The notes beneath the pieces were generated by a model. That model was given only the letters and a program-made list of their open reading frames with translations. It made no database searches and was not told the DNA's origin. A program made the position numbers and the translations under genes. From positions 496,001 to 560,000 of the forward strand of contig NZ_JQNJ01000001.1 in assembly GCF_000745185.1 (NCBI RefSeq): a DNA stretch of 64,000 nt, read 5' to 3'. This document shows positions 8,182 to 17,126 of this stretch, in pieces. Each line of letters starts with the position of its first letter. Within the stretch, counting starts at the first letter, position 1. This stretch comes from Muricauda sp. MAR_2010_75 (GTDB lineage Bacteria > Bacteroidota > Bacteroidia > Flavobacteriales > Flavobacteriaceae).

Positions 8182-11100
8182 TCATTTGCCTTTGACCAAC
8201 CTCACAAATTGCGGAAAGTCATTGTTTTTTGCTGCGATTATGAATTTTTTCCCATCCACTTCCATAAAGGCCAAGTCCTTCACATCTCCACCGATAAAAA
8301 GTCCACTTTCCATGTTTGGCAACGCATGGAACTTTCCGGTGCCATCACCCCTGAGGTATGTGCCATAGGATGCGTCATTCCTTGGGGTCTCTATCTCAGA
8401 GACATAAAGGTTTCCCGCCAAGACCAAATCCTTGAAACCATCGTCATCAATATCCATTGCCAAAATACCGTTCACGGATGAGAATTGCGCCTCATTGGGC
8501 AACTTGTGCAAGGAAAACCTTCCATTGCCCAAATTTTCGATATAACTACTTGCAAAGGTTTTCGCGGCATAATGGATTTCCGCCGAATCAAGGTCTTCCT
8601 TCCCATATATATCAACCAAATCAGCTGAGGCGAAGGAATTATAGTCCTCAAATTTTTGGGTTATCGAAGGAATCTGTTGCGAAGAACAGGATCTTCCCCG
8701 AACCGGAAAAACCTCACCGAAATTGTAGTAGCTCAATACAATATCCTTACTTCCATTATTGTCAAAATCATCCGCAAAGACCTCAAACGGCTCATCTGGG
8801 GATGCCTGATACTTATAATTCAAACCTAGGTTCCCGGCCACATAATCCATGTCACCATCATTATCAAAATCCTCTTGTGCCAAACTGAACCACCATCCTT
8901 CAGTATTTTCCAAGCCCGTACTTTCGGTCACATTAATGAAACCCTTCGTGGTGTTGGAGTAAAACAGGATGGGTGTCCATTCCCCAACAATAATGATATC
9001 CATGGTCCCATTGGCATCAAAGTCGGTCCATACGGCGTCGGTGATCATACCCAAATTCCCAAAATCCGGAGCCAGGTTTTCCGTTTGATCTTCAAAAAAG
9101 GTTCCCTTGTTTTCAAGCAGATAACTTTTGGCGGGCCATGGATATTTTCCGGGGGTCAATCGCCCACCCACGAACAAATCCAAATCACCATCCCCATCGT
9201 AATCAGCGGGTTTCACCCTTGACCCACTGGTGTACATTTGAGGCAAACCATTTTTTGATTTTGTGAAATTCCCCTTTCCATCATTTATATAGAGCCTGTC
9301 TTGGAGCTCCATTGCACCGTCTGCGAACTCATTTCCACCGCTCACCACATAAAGGTCAAGGTCTTGGTCACCGTCCGAATCAAAAAAGACCGCATCCATA
9401 TCTTCCGCTTCTTTATCCAAAGCCCATGTTTTATCACTTGCTTTTATAAATGTGCCCTCATCAGTCTGCAGGAGCATGGCTCCCGCCTGTTTCGATGCTC
9501 CTCCGATATAAAAATCCTGTAGCCCATCGCCATTAACATCTCCAACGGCCATACCAGGTCCGAGCATTGACGTCTGATGCGGTAACAACGGTTCTTTGTC
9601 ATAGTCATCATATGCGTTTTCTGTATGCTTGAAGTCAATGGCCAATTTGTCTAAAGTAAGGGTACTAAAGAGTTTTTTTCTAGGCTCAGCCCTACCCTCA
9701 TCCATTTGTGCATCCCTATAGTCAAAGGTCAGGACTTGATTCGCCTTCTGTGCCTGCATACGGGACACTTTTCCGTCCGGCCAAATCACTTTCACCATTT
9801 CCACCAACTCTTGGTCGGCCAAGCCAAAAACCAACTCGGGTGCCACTGAAGATTGAAAGCCCCTTGTAAGGGTCAATTCCTGCATTTGATCCCCAAAATT
9901 GGACTTTACGAACACCCGTGAACCCAATCCATTCCTATTTTCTGAAGTTCCTTCGAGTTTAACCTTCAAAAAATTATGGTCGCGTGGGTTATTGTTTCTG
10001 TAGATGGATACAGGTTCATCAACGTTGTTGATGACCATATCCATATCACCATCACTGTCCAAATCGGCATACAATGCCCCATTGGAAAAGGTCTTATTGT
10101 CCATGCCCCATTCCCCTGTAACATTTTCAAATGTATAATTGCCATTGTTGGCAAAAACATAGTTGCTTATTTTTTCAGAGGGGATATTTTCAATTTCGTC
10201 GGATGTGAGTGCTTTATTGAACCTCAATTTCTTATCCAACTTTTTAAAGTAGTCCTTATTGTTGATATCCCTTCGAGTTCCATTTGAAACAAAGACATCC
10301 TTCCAACCGTCATTGTCCAAATCTGAAAAAAGGATGGCCCAACTCCAATCCGTTGTGGCCAATCCCGAAATACGAGAAACCTCACTGAACCTTAACTCTC
10401 CGTTGCCATCCACACCACGATTGAGTTGAAGGCTGTTCTGCATGTACTGGTGGTGCAATCCATACCTCACCATCCTGTTGAAAAGGGCTGGGTTCATACT
10501 GCCCATATTGGCTTTTGATCTTTTATTGTCCTCAGGGGTCATATCCATCTGTCCAATGTCCAAAAGGTTATCATTATTGTAATCTGCAACATCGGTTCCC
10601 ATACCATATTGGGATGTATGGTTCAGGGCATTTCGGGAAACCTCCCTAAAAGTTCCATCCTGTTGGTTCACATAGAAATAATCGGGTGAATCAAAATCGT
10701 TTGAAACATAGATGTCCTGCCAACCATCGTTGTTGAAATCACCGGTTGTCGCACTCAGGGAAAGTCCAAAATTCAATATACCGGCCTCCTCGGTCACATC
10801 CGTAAAGGAACCATCTCCATCATTTCTGAACAAGATATCGGATGCCTCTATCCTTGGGTTCTTCATTCTAAAGGCATAAAGTTCCGAAGGGCTGTTGAAC
10901 TGTGTTGGCGGATAGTTGGCCAGGTACAGGTCCAAATCCCCATCATTGTCATAGTCAAAAAATGTGCCTTGGGTCGTATGGCCATTATGGTCAATGTTGT
11001 ACTCAGCTGCTTTTTCAGAAAAGGTCAAATCCCCATTATTGATATATAGTGCATTTTGACGGTTTTTTCCCTTTCCCGATACACTTACATAGATATCCAA

Positions 11101-11481
11101 ATAGCCATCATTGTTGATATCCACCATGGTACTCCCGGTATACCATCTCCCATCACCCGAAATATTGGCCTGTTCGGTAATATCCTCAAACTTGAAGTTC
11201 CCTCTGTTAAGATAGATACGGTTCGATTCCATATTGGCCGTAAAAAAAAGGTCAATCAGGCCATCATTGTTGATGTCCCCGGCTGAAACCCCTCCTCCCA
11301 TGTACATATAGGGATAAGTGAAATAGTTGAGGCTATCCGTTTCTTTGATATTATTTGAAAATGGGATTCCGGTATCCGCAGGTGAAAGTAAGGTGAACTG
11401 GAGATTGGCCTTATTTTGTTCTTTTTCCCCACAGGAAAAAAGGGTCAATGCCAAAACCAAAAGAAAAAGTATCCTTTTCAT
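8182..11481 (-). CDS. ASPIC/UnbV and FG-GAP (VCBS) repeat surface lipoprotein, copy 1
   Basis: This 1099-residue protein has a lipoprotein signal (lipobox TLFSC) and at least ten FG-GAP/VCBS blades with calcium-type loops such as DINNDGLIDLFF, DYDNDGDLDLY and DYDGDGDLDLF. An ASPIC/UnbV domain lies near residues 510-590 (GLGSRVFVKSN, TRGFQSS, VIWPDGK). The layout suggests two seven-bladed propellers joined by the ASPIC module. No catalytic motif is visible. It sits just downstream of susC/susD, as in many marine Bacteroidota loci, and an extra glycan-binding or surface-assembly role is a guess from position. A paralogue of nearly equal length accompanies the second susCD pair (30693-34013); both share the N-terminal block LNYFTY-YMYMGGG. 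Confidence 0.85.
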   Translation of the reverse strand: MKRILFLLVLALTLFSCGEKEQNKANLQFTLLSPADTGIPFSNNIKETDSLNYFTYPYMYMGGGVSAGDINNDGLIDLFFTANMESNRIYLNRGNFKFEDITEQANISGDGRWYTGSTMVDINNDGYLDIYVSVSGKGKNRQNALYINNGDLTFSEKAAEYNIDHNGHTTQGTFFDYDNDGDLDLYLANYPPTQFNSPSELYAFRMKNPRIEASDILFRNDGDGSFTDVTEEAGILNFGLSLSATTGDFNNDGWQDIYVSNDFDSPDYFYVNQQDGTFREVSRNALNHTSQYGMGTDVADYNNDNLLDIGQMDMTPEDNKRSKANMGSMNPALFNRMVRYGLHHQYMQNSLQLNRGVDGNGELRFSEVSRISGLATTDWSWAILFSDLDNDGWKDVFVSNGTRRDINNKDYFKKLDKKLRFNKALTSDEIENIPSEKISNYVFANNGNYTFENVTGEWGMDNKTFSNGALYADLDSDGDMDMVINNVDEPVSIYRNNNPRDHNFLKVKLEGTSENRNGLGSRVFVKSNFGDQMQELTLTRGFQSSVAPELVFGLADQELVEMVKVIWPDGKVSRMQAQKANQVLTFDYRDAQMDEGRAEPRKKLFSTLTLDKLAIDFKHTENAYDDYDKEPLLPHQTSMLGPGMAVGDVNGDGLQDFYIGGASKQAGAMLLQTDEGTFIKASDKTWALDKEAEDMDAVFFDSDGDQDLDLYVVSGGNEFADGAMELQDRLYINDGKGNFTKSKNGLPQMYTSGSRVKPADYDGDGDLDLFVGGRLTPGKYPWPAKSYLLENKGTFFEDQTENLAPDFGNLGMITDAVWTDFDANGTMDIIIVGEWTPILFYSNTTKGFINVTESTGLENTEGWWFSLAQEDFDNDGDMDYVAGNLGLNYKYQASPDEPFEVFADDFDNNGSKDIVLSYYNFGEVFPVRGRSCSSQQIPSITQKFEDYNSFASADLVDIYGKEDLDSAEIHYAAKTFASSYIENLGNGRFSLHKLPNEAQFSSVNGILAMDIDDDGFKDLVLAGNLYVSEIETPRNDASYGTYLRGDGTGKFHALPNMESGLFIGGDVKDLAFMEVDGKKFIIAAKNNDFPQFVRLVKGK

Positions 11482-11516
11482 AAAATAGGGTTTAACCGAA
11501 CGGCTTTTCCAAAGCT

Positions 11517-11551
11517 AACAAGGACTTTGAATTCTATCCAAAGTCCTTGTT
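11517..11551 (-). terminator. Intercistronic hairpin between susD and the ASPIC/FG-GAP gene
   Basis: A 13-bp perfect stem AACAAGGACTTTG / CAAAGTCCTTGTT with a 9-nt loop follows the susD stop by about 20 bp. In the minus-strand direction the U tract is weak, so it may be a leaky terminator or mRNA 3'-end stabiliser that keeps susCD transcript above that of the downstream genes. Confidence 0.6.
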
Positions 11552-11573
11552 GAATTTTTAATAAAAATCAGGT

Positions 11574-13133
11574 TTAATACCCAGGATTTTGTTCCAAATT
11601 TGGGTTAACATCAATCTGTGTCCTGGGAATCGGTAAAAGATCACGCCCAGGGGGAATGGTAATACCGAACACATCTTGCATATATGAATCCACTTCTCCA
11701 GTCCTTCTTAGACAGAGCCAAAGGGAGAATTCCCCTCCAATCTCATGACGGTATTCCTGCAAAATAATATCCATCATATCTCCTGTTGGAGTTGGGGCAG
11801 AGCCTCCCCAAGCACGATTTCTTACCCGCATCAATGTTTGCATTGCCATGGCATCGTTGCCACTTTTATGGTATGCTTCGGCTAGACTTATCAAAACCTC
11901 TCCATAGCGTAACCAGATGTGGTTTTGACCACCAAAGATGTTTGGACCATTCCAACCACTTATGAGTGGATTGCGCCAAGTTTTTACGCCATAATAGCCT
12001 GTTCTTCCCACAGAGCCATCGGTGCCCAACCAAGGTTCATCCACAGTTCCACAGGTATTGATTCCACCATAATTGGCCTGAACATTTGGATAATCCGAAA
12101 TGTTGATTAACGGATCTGGGTGTTCCCCTCCTGGGGGAATGATGGTATAATCCCTCCTTAAATCACCCGGTTCGAATGATTCATACAATGCTTCAGTTGG
12201 AATTCCCCCATAACAGCCCCCATTGATCTCATTGGGCATATTAAAGGATTGAAGAAACGTTTTTTCCTCATTTCTTTCCCACCCCAGATTTCCTTCATCA
12301 TTGAATTGGATTTCAAACAGCGACTCAACGCCATTCTTATTGGCAAGAGCATGTATATCAAGATAGTTTGGTTCAAGGGAATAGTGTCCCTCCAATTGTT
12401 CAAATGCGTCAACGGCGTCATCATAACGGCCCAACCACATGTAAACACTTCCCAACATGGCATATGCCGTACCTCGAGTAACCCTTCCTTTTTCCATATC
12501 ATAGCTCCATGGCAATCTTGGAGCTGCATCCTCCAAATCCAAAGCCAGTTGATTCCATACTTCCTCCTCGGTGTTTCGAGGGGCAAAAAAATCGGAATTA
12601 CCGGTATTGGGTTCCAATATGAGTGGTACTCCTCCCATGGAAGCAGTCAAGTAATAATAAAATATGCTTCGCAAGACCAAGGCCTCGCCGATCAACCTGC
12701 TTCCAAGGTCCTCATTGATAAAACCCGCGTCTATTGCCGGCGGAAGATTGTACAAAACCACATTGGCCCGACCAATTCCATAGTAGTGCACCGGCCACAT
12801 TTTATTGGATATTTCATTGTCAGGGTTCAATTCAAAATCCCTGTATTCCTCATCCGTAGCGTTACCCTTCCAATCTTGGGTCAATCTATCAATGGTATGG
12901 ATGGCTTTGGTATTGTATTCATTTGGTATTCCATCAGGACCACCATATGCACCTTGAAAAGCATCATAAACGCCCGTAACGGTTGCAATGGCTGTTGATT
13001 CTGATGTAAAAACAGTTGCGTCACTGACCCCATCTGTCTTCGGGTCTTGCAACATTTCATCGTCGCAGCTATAAATCATGGTTCCAATGGCCATGATCAG
13101 AGCTAAAATTCCTAAAAACTTATTTTTCTTCAT
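11574..13133 (-). CDS. susD: SusD/RagB-family glycan-binding lipoprotein, copy 1
   Basis: The 519-residue product has a lipoprotein signal with lipobox IYSC. The acidic residues right after the cysteine (DDE) fit the Bacteroidota surface-export signal. The helical TPR-like SusD scaffold shows in segments such as EALVLRSIFYYYLTASMGGVPLI and the C-terminal RRTGEVDSYM...PIPRTQIDVNPNLEQNPGY, which ends with the usual SusD tail. SusD caps the SusC barrel and captures oligosaccharides. It starts 14 bp after susC. The substrate is inferred as beta-mannan or glucomannan from the flanking GH26 and GH130 genes. Confidence 0.95.
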   Translation of the reverse strand: MKKNKFLGILALIMAIGTMIYSCDDEMLQDPKTDGVSDATVFTSESTAIATVTGVYDAFQGAYGGPDGIPNEYNTKAIHTIDRLTQDWKGNATDEEYRDFELNPDNEISNKMWPVHYYGIGRANVVLYNLPPAIDAGFINEDLGSRLIGEALVLRSIFYYYLTASMGGVPLILEPNTGNSDFFAPRNTEEEVWNQLALDLEDAAPRLPWSYDMEKGRVTRGTAYAMLGSVYMWLGRYDDAVDAFEQLEGHYSLEPNYLDIHALANKNGVESLFEIQFNDEGNLGWERNEEKTFLQSFNMPNEINGGCYGGIPTEALYESFEPGDLRRDYTIIPPGGEHPDPLINISDYPNVQANYGGINTCGTVDEPWLGTDGSVGRTGYYGVKTWRNPLISGWNGPNIFGGQNHIWLRYGEVLISLAEAYHKSGNDAMAMQTLMRVRNRAWGGSAPTPTGDMMDIILQEYRHEIGGEFSLWLCLRRTGEVDSYMQDVFGITIPPGRDLLPIPRTQIDVNPNLEQNPGY

Positions 13134-13147
13134 AACTCAATTTTTTT

Positions 13148-16100
13148 TTAGAATTGTACATTAACACCTACGGTGAAAGAAGGTGAAATAGGATATTGCC
13201 CGGCATCGATACCTCTGGTCTGGACATTATTTACGCCATTTATATCGGCATTTTGTCCCACCTCTGGATCATAGCCTGAATAACCCGTCAGTGTAATAAG
13301 ATTTTGACCACTCAGATACACCCTGGCACTACTCATGCCCAAAGTTTCAATCAAAGTAGTTGGCAGATTATAACCCACCCTTAAATTTCGCAACCTTAGA
13401 AATGAGCCGTCTTCCATAAAATAATCAGACGCTCTACCGTTCTGTATTTGACTATCGTTTCCTATTGCCCTGGCATAGGTATTTGTGGTACCCGGGCCGG
13501 TCCATCTTTTTTCATAGTACTCCCTTCCAATATTGGTAAAGGCATCACCCAATCCATAGCCACCTGCCGTTTCCAGCTCCAACCTCACAAAATTCATGAT
13601 CTCACTACCATAGGAACCATAGAGATCGATACCTATATCCCAGTTCTTATAGCTGAAATTCATGTTCAGACCCCCAAAGAAATCAGGGATGGGACTACCA
13701 ATGATTTCCCTATCATCACCGTCAACACGCCCATCACCATTCAAATCCTTGAATCTACGGTCTCCAGGCGATGTATCTTCAGATTGGTAAAAATCAAATC
13801 CTGCGGCTTGGGCGCTGGCATTGGCCGCATCCACTTCCTCTTGGGTCTGGAAGAGGCCATCAGCTCTAAAAGCATAGTATGATCCAACCTCTCCACCCAC
13901 TTCAGATCGGGTCAGACCGAACCAAAAGTTGGCGGTACTGAAACTGGGGACGAATTCTGAGTTGAGCACCACAAAATCCTGTTGGGAAGTCAACTCTGTT
14001 ATTTCATTGTCCAAAAAGGTCACATTTGCTGAAATATCCCATGTGAAGTCCCCTTGACTTTTTCGATGACCCACCAAAAGTTCAACCCCTTTGTTGACCA
14101 CACTTCCTGAGTTTACGGCCCTAAAGCCAAAACCATTTTGTATGGGGATGGGTTCCCTGAAAAGGAAATCGGACGCTTCACGCTTGAACCAATCCGCAGT
14201 AAGGTAAAGACTTCGGTTGAAAAGTTCAGCTTCCAGTCCAACATTGGTCTGTATCTGCGCCTCCCATTTTAAGTCTGGGTTAGGCAATACCAAGGGATAA
14301 AGCCCTGGGGATGTTGTCCCACCAAAATCGTAGTTGGCATCATTATTGGCATTTCCGGCTGAATAGAATACAGCAAATTGAAATGGATCTATTCCAAAGA
14401 AACTACCCGTTTCACCCCAACTACCTCTCAGTTTCAAAACATCAAATACACTATTGTCCATAAAGCCTTCCTCGTCAATGTTCCATCCAGCGGCAAAAGA
14501 GGGGAAAACACCCCAAAGGTTGTTCGGCCCAAACGTATCTCCAACACCATCCCTTCTGATGGTCGCCGTGGCATAGTACTTACTGTTAAAATTATAGTTC
14601 AGCCGACCAAACTGACTGGCCAATGTCCTTCGGGTTCTATATCCTTCCAAAGCCTGCACATCAGAGGCCTGGGAAATATCACGTATCTCATTATTCAAGA
14701 AACCGGCAGCCCGGGTTCGTACACGTTTAAAATAGTTTCTTTGCGCGGAAATACCTCCCAAAATACTAACGGAATGTTTTCCAAATTCTTTTTTATACTC
14801 CAAAAGGGCCTCTCCCAAGAATTCATTGCTGTAGTTGGTCTGGACATCAAAAATGGCATCCCCACGAAGGTCGACGGCCACCGAGCTACGATAATACTCT
14901 GGGAAAAAGTCCTGGGCATAGAATGTATTTGAATTGCCACCAAGATTGAGTTTTGCCATCAATCCATCAACAATGTCATACTCGAGTCCAAGGTTGACAA
15001 AGACATTTGTATTGCCGTTCTCTTGGTCATTTTGAAGGGCCCTTCCAATAACATTTTCACTTCCACGGAAGGTTTGCAGCGCGATATCTGGATACCCACC
15101 GTAATTGCCATTGCCATCATACGGCAGATTTGTACCGTTGGTACCTCCCTGCATGTTAACCGCATCGGCATCGGCCAAATGGGGCACATTACCCAACAAT
15201 TTTACGATATTATAGTAACCTTGGTTCAATTTTGTAACACTTTCAGTGTACGCATATTTGATATCCCCTTTGACCCTAAATTTATCGGTCACATCGAACT
15301 GACCGTTCAAACCTGCATTGTATCTGCGGTACGATGAGCCGACTACAACACCATCCTCGTCAATTAGACCTGCGGTAAAGGAAAAGCGTGAATTCTCGCC
15401 ACCTCCCCTTGCGGTTATATTCGTGGAGGTTCTAAAGCCACTGTTAAAGGCAAAATCCTGCCAATTCACATTGGTAAGACTGCTTGGGTCACTCCATCCG
15501 GGGTAGGGCGTCAATTGTTCATTGGGCTCATCTGGGCCATTATTCTCCTGTGAGAGTCCTACTGCAAAGTCAGCAAAGGTCTGCACATCCAATACATCCA
15601 AAAATTTGGGCTCAAACCTAAAACCTGACCAAGTATCCACTTCGAAGGTCACCCTGCCCGATGTACCCTTTTTGGTTTCGATGATCACAACCCCATTACT
15701 CGCCCTTACACCATAAATGGCTCCAGCCGAAGCATCCTTTAGAACTGATATGGATTGTATGTTGTTTGGGTTTAAAAAGGATATGTCCTGGGTAGGATAT
15801 CCATCGACCACATATAAAGGCGTAGAGGTCGTAAACGTTCCCGTACCCCGTATGTTAATCGCAACAGAAGCACCGGGTGCACCCGAGTTGGATACAATCT
15901 GTACCCCTGCTGTCCTACCTTGAAGGGCCTGATCGATAGTGGATGTAGGAAACTTTGCCAAATCCTCCCCACTGACGACACCGACGGCCCCGGTAAGATC
16001 TTTTTTGGTAGTTGTTCCATAGGCCACCACTATAACTTCATCCAAGTTTTCAAGGTCTTCCTGTAGGCTTGCATTGACAATACTTTGTCCATTGACCGGA

Positions 16101-16351
16101 ATCTCACGTGTAGTGTAGCCAATGTAGGAAAACACCAATGTGGCCCCAGATTGTACATCGTCAATGGCATAATTTCCATCAAAATCCGCTGTCGTGCCAT
16201 TCGTGGTCCCCTTGATTACAACATTGGCGCCTGGCAATGGCACTCCATCTGCATCGGAGACCGTACCTGTAATACGTTGTTGGGAGTACCCCGAAGCACA
16301 TACCACTAAAGCCAGCAGAAAAATAAACTTTTTAGAAAAAGGTTCTTTCAT
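13148..16351 (-). CDS. susC: SusC/RagA-family TonB-dependent transporter, copy 1
   Basis: This 1067-residue protein has a signal peptide (ending GYSQ), a carboxypeptidase-D-like regulatory domain at about residues 25-100 (ITGTVSDADGVPLPGANVVIKG), a TonB plug domain (DLTGAVGVVSGEDL, ALQGRTAGVQI, VLKDASAGAIYG) and a 22-strand barrel ending in phenylalanine (GVNVQF). It imports oligosaccharides through the outer membrane with SusD. It is the first gene of the minus-strand operon and is divergent from the hybrid two-component regulator, its probable activator. Confidence 0.95.
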   Translation of the reverse strand: MKEPFSKKFIFLLALVVCASGYSQQRITGTVSDADGVPLPGANVVIKGTTNGTTADFDGNYAIDDVQSGATLVFSYIGYTTREIPVNGQSIVNASLQEDLENLDEVIVVAYGTTTKKDLTGAVGVVSGEDLAKFPTSTIDQALQGRTAGVQIVSNSGAPGASVAINIRGTGTFTTSTPLYVVDGYPTQDISFLNPNNIQSISVLKDASAGAIYGVRASNGVVIIETKKGTSGRVTFEVDTWSGFRFEPKFLDVLDVQTFADFAVGLSQENNGPDEPNEQLTPYPGWSDPSSLTNVNWQDFAFNSGFRTSTNITARGGGENSRFSFTAGLIDEDGVVVGSSYRRYNAGLNGQFDVTDKFRVKGDIKYAYTESVTKLNQGYYNIVKLLGNVPHLADADAVNMQGGTNGTNLPYDGNGNYGGYPDIALQTFRGSENVIGRALQNDQENGNTNVFVNLGLEYDIVDGLMAKLNLGGNSNTFYAQDFFPEYYRSSVAVDLRGDAIFDVQTNYSNEFLGEALLEYKKEFGKHSVSILGGISAQRNYFKRVRTRAAGFLNNEIRDISQASDVQALEGYRTRRTLASQFGRLNYNFNSKYYATATIRRDGVGDTFGPNNLWGVFPSFAAGWNIDEEGFMDNSVFDVLKLRGSWGETGSFFGIDPFQFAVFYSAGNANNDANYDFGGTTSPGLYPLVLPNPDLKWEAQIQTNVGLEAELFNRSLYLTADWFKREASDFLFREPIPIQNGFGFRAVNSGSVVNKGVELLVGHRKSQGDFTWDISANVTFLDNEITELTSQQDFVVLNSEFVPSFSTANFWFGLTRSEVGGEVGSYYAFRADGLFQTQEEVDAANASAQAAGFDFYQSEDTSPGDRRFKDLNGDGRVDGDDREIIGSPIPDFFGGLNMNFSYKNWDIGIDLYGSYGSEIMNFVRLELETAGGYGLGDAFTNIGREYYEKRWTGPGTTNTYARAIGNDSQIQNGRASDYFMEDGSFLRLRNLRVGYNLPTTLIETLGMSSARVYLSGQNLITLTGYSGYDPEVGQNADINGVNNVQTRGIDAGQYPISPSFTVGVNVQF

Positions 16352-16470
16352 AATCTTTTTGAGTTATCAGGTTAGCTATTAAATTAATCACTCTATGACC
16401 AAAAAAAGTGCCTGAAGTTTTCATGAAAACATCATATTCGCATTTTTTGGAACATTTTTTTTAGATATCC

Positions 16471-16478
16471 CAAATGTA
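16471..16478 (-). promoter_or_regulatory. Candidate -7 element of the susC promoter
   Basis: On the minus strand it reads TACATTTG, matching the Bacteroidota consensus TAnnTTTG, about 120 bp before the susC start. A TTG that could act as -33 element lies at 16503-16505, giving a 24-bp spacer, a little longer than usual. Confidence 0.35.
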
Positions 16479-16636
16479 TAACATGTATTATCAGAAGATT
16501 AACAAAATTTAATCATTTGTTAATACGATTTTTACTTGCCTAACCTAATTTTTGCATGACATCCATGTTTGTTAAACAACAAGGAATCCAACATGGATAT
16601 GGGGATGTAGCTTACAAGTCATCGTCCAAAGCGTTT

Positions 16637-16670
16637 GATTTTGGTGTGTTAAAGACACACCAATAAAATC
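16637..16670. repeat. Inverted repeat in the susC/regulator intergenic region
   Basis: TTGGTGTGT and ACACACCAA form a perfect 9-bp inverted repeat around a TAAAG loop. The arms extend to GATTTT on the left and AAAATC on the right with a small TA bulge. It could be an operator or an attenuating hairpin. A rho-independent terminator is less likely because no gene ends nearby. Confidence 0.55.
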
Positions 16671-17126
16671 AACACGAACCGCTCAGTCCTAATAACCTTA
16701 ATAAAACAAAATGTCCACTTAAATAGTGGATATTGGTACAAATTTGTCTCGATCATCATTATTTTACGGTTCTATGATTTTGTAAGGATCCATCTTCCCT
16801 CGAATTGAACAACGCTTCTTGTCAATTCAAGGTCTTGAGGTAAAAAAGGATGTCCCGTTTTTAGAAAACAGCGACAGGAAAAATCAAGGGCAAAGAATCA
16901 CACAATGATTGGTTTTATCGCATATTTCCACCCTTGGTCACCTTTGAGATAGTCAATGCCAAAACAGATGACCTTCTTGATTTTCAATTTAATATATATC
17001 TTTAACATTGCCTTATACCGTGGAAAAATGGCTTTTTGGTCGTAGGGAAAGGTTTGCAAAAAGTCTCCGGTACGTTTATTTTTCAGAAGTTCAAAAAGAT
17101 TTCAAATCCATTATGCATCAATAATT

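Larger units (their letters stand above)
16352..17126. other. Divergent regulatory region between susC and the hybrid regulator
   Basis: These 775 bp between two divergent starts hold no convincing gene. The region is AT-rich near susC and contains one strong inverted repeat (16637-16670) and one candidate -7 promoter element for susC (16471-16478). Operators for the AraC-type output domain would be expected here. Confidence 0.6.
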
